From the NCBI GenBank assembly GCA_029775855.1, contig JARVJZ010000002.1:159800-223799 (forward strand): DNA of 64,000 nt, given 5' to 3'. Shown piece by piece: positions 60,860 through 64,000 of the stretch. The notes under the pieces were generated by a model, which was not told the DNA's origin, made no database searches, and worked only from the letters and a program-made list of their open reading frames with translations. The position numbers and the translations under genes were made by a program. The first letter of the stretch is position 1, and each line of letters opens with the position of its first letter. This stretch comes from Nitrososphaeria archaeon. Lineage in GTDB: Archaea > Thermoproteota > Nitrososphaeria > Nitrososphaerales > JAAOZN01.

Positions 60860-61993
60860 TTGAAGAATGTTGTAATCTTAGGCGGCGGCGTCGGCGGCAC
60901 CATAGTAGCCAACATAACCTCACGCAAATTAAAGAAGGATGCTAATGTTACGCTCATAGATAAATCTGGAAAGCACATCTACCAACCAGGATTTGTATAT
61001 GTTGCTTTCGGCGACGAACAAATACGCAATATCGTGAGAGATGAACACAGCCTTTTAAACAATAATGTTAATTTGATTACCAAAGAGGCGACTAAGATAG
61101 ACCCTAAAAATCGTAAAGTGCTTCTAGATGACGGGGAAAGTTTGGACTACGACTACTTGGTTATTGCTACTGGTTCACGGATAGTTCCCGAGGAGGTTAA
61201 GGGTTTAAAAGAGGGCGCATATCACTTTTACGAAGCAGAAGCTGCAGAGAAGCTGCGTCAAGCGCTCAAATCCTTCACAGGGGGCAAGATCGTTGTTGGC
61301 GTAGGAGGGTTACCCTACAAATGCCCACCAGCGCCTGCTGAAGCAGCGTGTCAACTGGACTACTATTTTGAGAAGCGTGGGATAAGAGATAAGGTGCAGA
61401 TAGAGTTTCTTTCCCCCTTACCTAGGGTCTTCCCTTTGGAAGCGGTTAACCCATTCGTAACTAAGATATTTGAAGAGAAGAAGATAGCTTACCACACATT
61501 CTTCAATGTCGATTATGTAGATCCAGAGGTTAAGAAGGTCTACTCTTTGGAAGGTGAGGCTATGGATTATGACCTATTGATTTTGGTGCCTCCACATAGA
61601 GGTGCAAAGGTAATTGAAGAATCTGGTTTAGGAGATAGAGGAGGGTGGGTTCCAACTGATAAGTATACTCTGAAAGCCAAAGGTTTTGACGATATTTACG
61701 TTGTTGGAGACGCAACTGATATTCCTATCTCAAAGGCTGGTGCAACAGCGCACTATGAGGCTAAGATAGTGGCTGACAATATTATAAACCAGATAACTGG
61801 TATTGGAGACTTAAAACATTATGACGGTAAAGTTAGATGCTTCTGTGATGCCGGGTTTAATAGAGGAATATCCTTATCTTTCGACTATACACACCCTCCT
61901 AAGCCTCCCTCGAAGTTAACCTTCAGCGCATATTTAGGGAAGGTAATCCTTAACAAAATGTATTGGTGGACCATACCTTCGGGTAGATTCTAA
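60860..61993 (+). CDS. sulfide:quinone oxidoreductase-like FAD protein
   Basis: A 377-residue two-Rossmann flavoprotein: FAD loop ILGGGVGGTIVANI, GSRIVPEEVKGL, and VVGDATDIPISKAG. Cys155 and Cys164 lie in PYKCPPAPAEAAC, the position of the SQR redox cysteines; C327 and C329 (RCFCDAG) lie further on. It probably oxidises sulfide to sulfane sulfur on quinone or another acceptor, feeding TusA/DsrE. TTG start. SQR type cannot be fixed from sequence alone. Confidence 0.82.
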   Translation: MKNVVILGGGVGGTIVANITSRKLKKDANVTLIDKSGKHIYQPGFVYVAFGDEQIRNIVRDEHSLLNNNVNLITKEATKIDPKNRKVLLDDGESLDYDYLVIATGSRIVPEEVKGLKEGAYHFYEAEAAEKLRQALKSFTGGKIVVGVGGLPYKCPPAPAEAACQLDYYFEKRGIRDKVQIEFLSPLPRVFPLEAVNPFVTKIFEEKKIAYHTFFNVDYVDPEVKKVYSLEGEAMDYDLLILVPPHRGAKVIEESGLGDRGGWVPTDKYTLKAKGFDDIYVVGDATDIPISKAGATAHYEAKIVADNIINQITGIGDLKHYDGKVRCFCDAGFNRGISLSFDYTHPPKPPSKLTFSAYLGKVILNKMYWWTIPSGRF

Positions 61994-61994
61994 G

Positions 61995-62321
61995 ATGAGC
62001 AGCATAGACAAACGCATCTACCAAATGCAAGCAGAGATATGCAAGTCCCTAGCAAACCCTCTCCGAATCGAAATCATCAACACACTCAAGGAAGGGGCGA
62101 AGACTGTCACAGAGTTAATGGAAATCATTGGGGTCAATCAAGCTAATTTATCTCAGCACTTAGCTATCCTTAGAAGCAAAAAGATTGTTGAAGCGAGACG
62201 AAAAGGCAACAGCGTCTACTACTCTCTAGCCAACCCAAAAATAATCGAGGCATGCAACCTACTTCGGCAAATCCTACGCGAACAACTCGAAGCAGAACAA
62301 AAACTAGTCGCAACAAAATAG
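61995..62321 (+). CDS. ArsR-family regulator, probable sulfane-sulfur sensor
   Basis: A 108-residue winged-helix repressor: AEICKSLANPLRIEIINTLKEG at the start and VNQANLSQHLAILRSKKIVEARRKGNSVYYSLANPKI (recognition helix and wing). Two cysteines, C16 and C87, are spaced as in SqrR/BigR-type regulators that form a tetrasulfide bond. It starts 1 bp after the SQR-like gene and probably represses its own operon at 60131-60148. Confidence 0.85.
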   Translation: MSSIDKRIYQMQAEICKSLANPLRIEIINTLKEGAKTVTELMEIIGVNQANLSQHLAILRSKKIVEARRKGNSVYYSLANPKIIEACNLLRQILREQLEAEQKLVATK

Positions 62322-62362
62322 CAGCATAAAAGAAAACAAATCCACTAATATTCAATTAAAAG

Positions 62363-62468
62363 TGCCGAGGGCAGGATTTGAACCTGCGACAGCCCGGTCT
62401 TCAGCCGGGTGCTAGAGGACCTTTAGCCACTCTCCTTAGCCCGCCTTGTCAGGCTGAGCTACCTCGGC
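62363..62468 (-). tRNA. trnF: tRNA-Phe (GAA anticodon) with small non-canonical introns
   Basis: Acceptor stem GCCGAGG/CCTCGGC with discriminator A, anticodon stem CCCGG/CCGGG with loop CTGAAGA (GAA), and T arm GCAGG-TTCAAAT-CCTGC. Total length is 106 nt, 32 more than a normal tRNA. Removing 14 nt from the D loop (ACAAGGCGGGCTAA) and 18 nt from the D-stem 3' strand (TGGCTAAAGGTCCTCTAG) leaves GCTC-AGCCTGGGA-GAGC, a canonical D arm. These are inferred introns at unusual sites. No CCA is encoded, as usual in archaea. Confidence 0.88.
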
Positions 62469-62569
62469 TCAACCTAAGGTTCTTATCTTAATATCTATAA
62501 GACTTTCTGAAAGCTCTAAGTAATAAGGTTTATAGACTTAGTTTAAGGGTTTAAGAGTGGTGGAGAGTA

Positions 62570-62893
62570 GTGGGTGGAGCGAAGAAGAAGCCACTTGCAA
62601 GTATGGAGAAGGAGCAGCAAAAAGAGAGCTTAGAGCAGCAGCCAAAACGTAAAGAAGTTAAAAGAGAGCAGCAAAGCAAACAAGCAACTACGATATATTT
62701 GAAGATGAGCGACGAACAGATCTTGAACACCTTGGCGCCCTTAAAGGCTATAACCGTTTACGCAGCTGCTAGAGTGCTTGGTGTTAAGGCGTCTGTAGCT
62801 TTAGCTACGCTGAGAAGTTTGCATCAGAAAGGTTTCTTAAAGAAGGAAGGAGGCTTCAGCGGACACCCTATTTACACAATCAACACAAAGTAA
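62570..62893 (+). CDS. rps25e: ribosomal protein S25e
   Basis: A 107-residue protein: Lys-rich N-terminal extension (AKKKPLASMEKEQQ), then the S25e winged-helix domain (KMSDEQILNTLAPLKAITVYAAARVLGVKASVALATLRSLHQKGFLKKEGGFSGHPIYTI). Found in the small subunit of TACK archaea and eukaryotes but absent from many Euryarchaeota. GTG start. It is convergent with the PadR gene. Confidence 0.9.
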   Translation: MGGAKKKPLASMEKEQQKESLEQQPKRKEVKREQQSKQATTIYLKMSDEQILNTLAPLKAITVYAAARVLGVKASVALATLRSLHQKGFLKKEGGFSGHPIYTINTK

Positions 62894-63265
62894 TTAAATT
62901 AGCTGTGAGGAGTCAGTAAGTTTACTGCCAAGCAGAAGTCGAGATAAAGTATCTAACTGAACATAACATTTTAGATACTCTATTGCCATCTGATTTATGA
63001 CATTTTCACCTTTTTTAGTAAGTGTGTAAAGCTTCTTTCTTGAGTCTGCAAAGCTAGAAACTAGACCTTGCTCTTCTAAGGTGTTTAGTGTTGGGTAGAC
63101 TGTGCCGGGGCTTAGTAGTATCTGGAATCTGTCGTAGATGTAAGTTATTACATCATAGCCTGAGATAGGTTTTTTCCTTATGAGCCCTAGTATTATGAAG
63201 TCTAAGAAGCTCCTTACACATTTGTATCTTATTTCTCTACTTACATTGATTATTAGGTTTTGCAT
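62894..63265 (-). CDS. PadR-family transcriptional regulator
   Basis: A 123-residue winged-helix protein with the PadR pattern: CVRSFLDFIILGLIRKKPISGYDVITYIYDRFQILLSPGTVYPTLNTLEEQGLVSSFADSRKKLYTLTKKG. A short C-terminal dimerisation helix follows. It probably represses its own promoter and the divergent gene at the perfect 19-bp palindrome upstream. Confidence 0.88.
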   Translation of the reverse strand: MQNLIINVSREIRYKCVRSFLDFIILGLIRKKPISGYDVITYIYDRFQILLSPGTVYPTLNTLEEQGLVSSFADSRKKLYTLTKKGENVINQMAIEYLKCYVQLDTLSRLLLGSKLTDSSQLI

Positions 63266-63329
63266 AAGCTTTTTTCACCACCCTCTACTATCTGTTTTTT
63301 ACTGTTTTTTACCATCTCTTTCGGCTTAG

Positions 63330-63348
63330 TATACTGTTTAACAGTATA
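63330..63348. promoter_or_regulatory. perfect 19-bp palindrome, candidate PadR operator
   Basis: TATACTGTT-T-AACAGTATA: 9-bp arms, exact reverse complements. It lies between the PadR gene (start 63265) and the divergent RecA-fold gene (start 63422). CTGTTTTTTA repeats twice just downstream of it on the PadR side (from about 63292) and shares the CTGTT half-site. Confidence 0.55.
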
Positions 63349-63421
63349 TTAACTTTGCTAAAATATCTGAATATCGGTATTTCGGTAGCGTTATAAGCGG
63401 CTTAAAGGTAAGTATAGTGGT

Positions 63422-64000
63422 GTGCTGAGGACTGGGTTCAACATATTAGATGTTCATTCTGCTGGACCTTTATATGGTAGATTAAACCTTTTGTTAGCTG
63501 ATACGCCGTTTAATAAAACATATTTTATTGCTAATGTTGTGAAGGTTATGCTTGAGAGCGGGTGGCTTATTCAATATTTAGATCTGGATACCTTTTTTAC
63601 AGCTTATACACGTGTAAACTTGCTCAGTCTACCTTGCTCTGAAAACCTGCGTGTTTACAACCCTGATTTTGACACCTTGAATCAACATATATCTTTAGTT
63701 TGTTCAACTTTTTCTAAGGAGTCTCAACTTATAGTCTTGGATTCCATATCTACTGTCTATCATATCTTTGCGGGTAGAAGTAAGCCTTCTGAAGTAAACT
63801 GGCGAGTTGGTTTGTATGTAGCAGTCTTGTTGCAGCATATAAGAGAAAATGGAGGAGCTATTTTAGCATCTAGCCTACTTAGATCAAGGAAGATTAAGGA
63901 AGGGATGTGGGTATCCTCTTACCCCGGAGGTATGCTTATGAATCTTAGGAGCGCAACGATATATGAATTGAAGAATGTTGGTGAAAAAATTGAGGTCAAG
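63422..64000 (+). CDS. RecA/KaiC-fold ATPase-like protein, N-terminal part
   Basis: GTG-started frame, open to the window end (193 residues, incomplete). The N-terminal segment LNLLLADTPFNKTYFIANVVKVMLESGWLIQYLDLD has the RadA/RadB/KaiC layout, but TPFNKT stands where a GxxGxGKT P-loop should be. SQLIVLDSISTVYHIF is a Walker-B-like strand with Asp-Ser. NGGAILASSLLRSR and ATIYELKNVGEKIEV match the later RecA strands. It may be a RadB-like or GvpD/KaiC-like paralogue with weak or no ATPase. Confidence 0.6.
   Translation, partial: MLRTGFNILDVHSAGPLYGRLNLLLADTPFNKTYFIANVVKVMLESGWLIQYLDLDTFFTAYTRVNLLSLPCSENLRVYNPDFDTLNQHISLVCSTFSKESQLIVLDSISTVYHIFAGRSKPSEVNWRVGLYVAVLLQHIRENGGAILASSLLRSRKIKEGMWVSSYPGGMLMNLRSATIYELKNVGEKIEVK

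Noticed and set aside
62363-62468. Canonical 37/38 intron in tRNA-Phe
   Set aside because: The anticodon loop CTGAAGA is continuous with both stem strands, so the extra bases lie in the D arm instead.

Overview
This 64 kb window is chromosomal DNA of an archaeon, most probably of the TACK group. It carries archaeal/eukaryotic-type information genes: TFB, an RPC34/TFE-beta-like Fe-S factor, Gar1, SRP19, ribosomal proteins S8e and S25e, and Trm1. TATA-box-like motifs stand about 25-35 bp upstream of many starts, and TTG and GTG starts are common. SMC-ScpA-ScpB, two CofE-like F420 ligases, a B12-dependent ribonucleotide reductase, ThyX and a tRNA-Phe that seems to hold small non-canonical introns fit an Aigarchaeota/Thaumarchaeota-like lineage. 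That placement is inference; no 16S rRNA gene is present.

Layout. 1-5.5 kb: surface and secreted proteins, a TrmB-type regulator, an acylphosphatase fused to a heptad-repeat coiled coil, a DUF166 protein and an AbrB-type regulator. 5.5-15 kb: a GT39 glycosyltransferase, a type IV prepilin peptidase, the NAD pair nadE/nicotinate phosphoribosyltransferase, a CDF metal transporter, a class II ribonucleotide reductase and small proteins. 15.0-18.3 kb: a CRISPR array of 48 repeats (24 bp) with a leader but no cas genes in the window. 18.4-22.7 kb: cofE, an NAD(P)-dependent dehydrogenase, an orphan protein, a flavin reductase and a small Moco protein. 22.8-32.7 kb: the housekeeping block smc-scpA-scpB-S8e-SRP19-trm1, then rlmE, the RPC34-like gene, threonine aldolase, TFB and Gar1. 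32.7-36.8 kb: 3-hydroxyacyl-CoA dehydrogenase, thiolase and an N-acyl-D-amino-acid deacylase.

36.8-41.2 kb holds the most unusual region. It is an operon of intact virus-type head genes (portal, protease/scaffold fusion, decoration-like protein, HK97-fold major capsid protein, then a ribbon-helix-helix-like protein), with a second small RHH-like gene diverging from its promoter. No terminase, tail gene, integrase or lysis gene is visible in the window. It may be a domesticated capsid system or the remnant of a head-tail provirus.

41.3-59.6 kb: galT, a DMT permease, an SRPBCC/M50-like membrane protein, a zinc-ribbon protein, a second CofE-like gene, gcvT, thyX, a molybdopterin oxidoreductase, an aspartyl protease, a tungsten aldehyde:ferredoxin oxidoreductase, a ParB protein with an NTF2-like tail, a class III aminotransferase, an M24 peptidase, a metallophosphoesterase, a nucleotidyltransferase and an amino-acid permease. 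Together these suggest peptide/amino-acid catabolism. 59.7-62.3 kb: a sulfur-transfer operon (dsrE-tusA-SQR-like-arsR) with a candidate ArsR operator at its promoter and a divergent PqqD-like gene. 62.3-64 kb: tRNA-Phe, S25e, a PadR regulator with a perfect 19-bp palindrome upstream, and the start of a RecA-fold protein with a degenerate P-loop.

All calls come from reading the sequence and from family knowledge; no database search was run.
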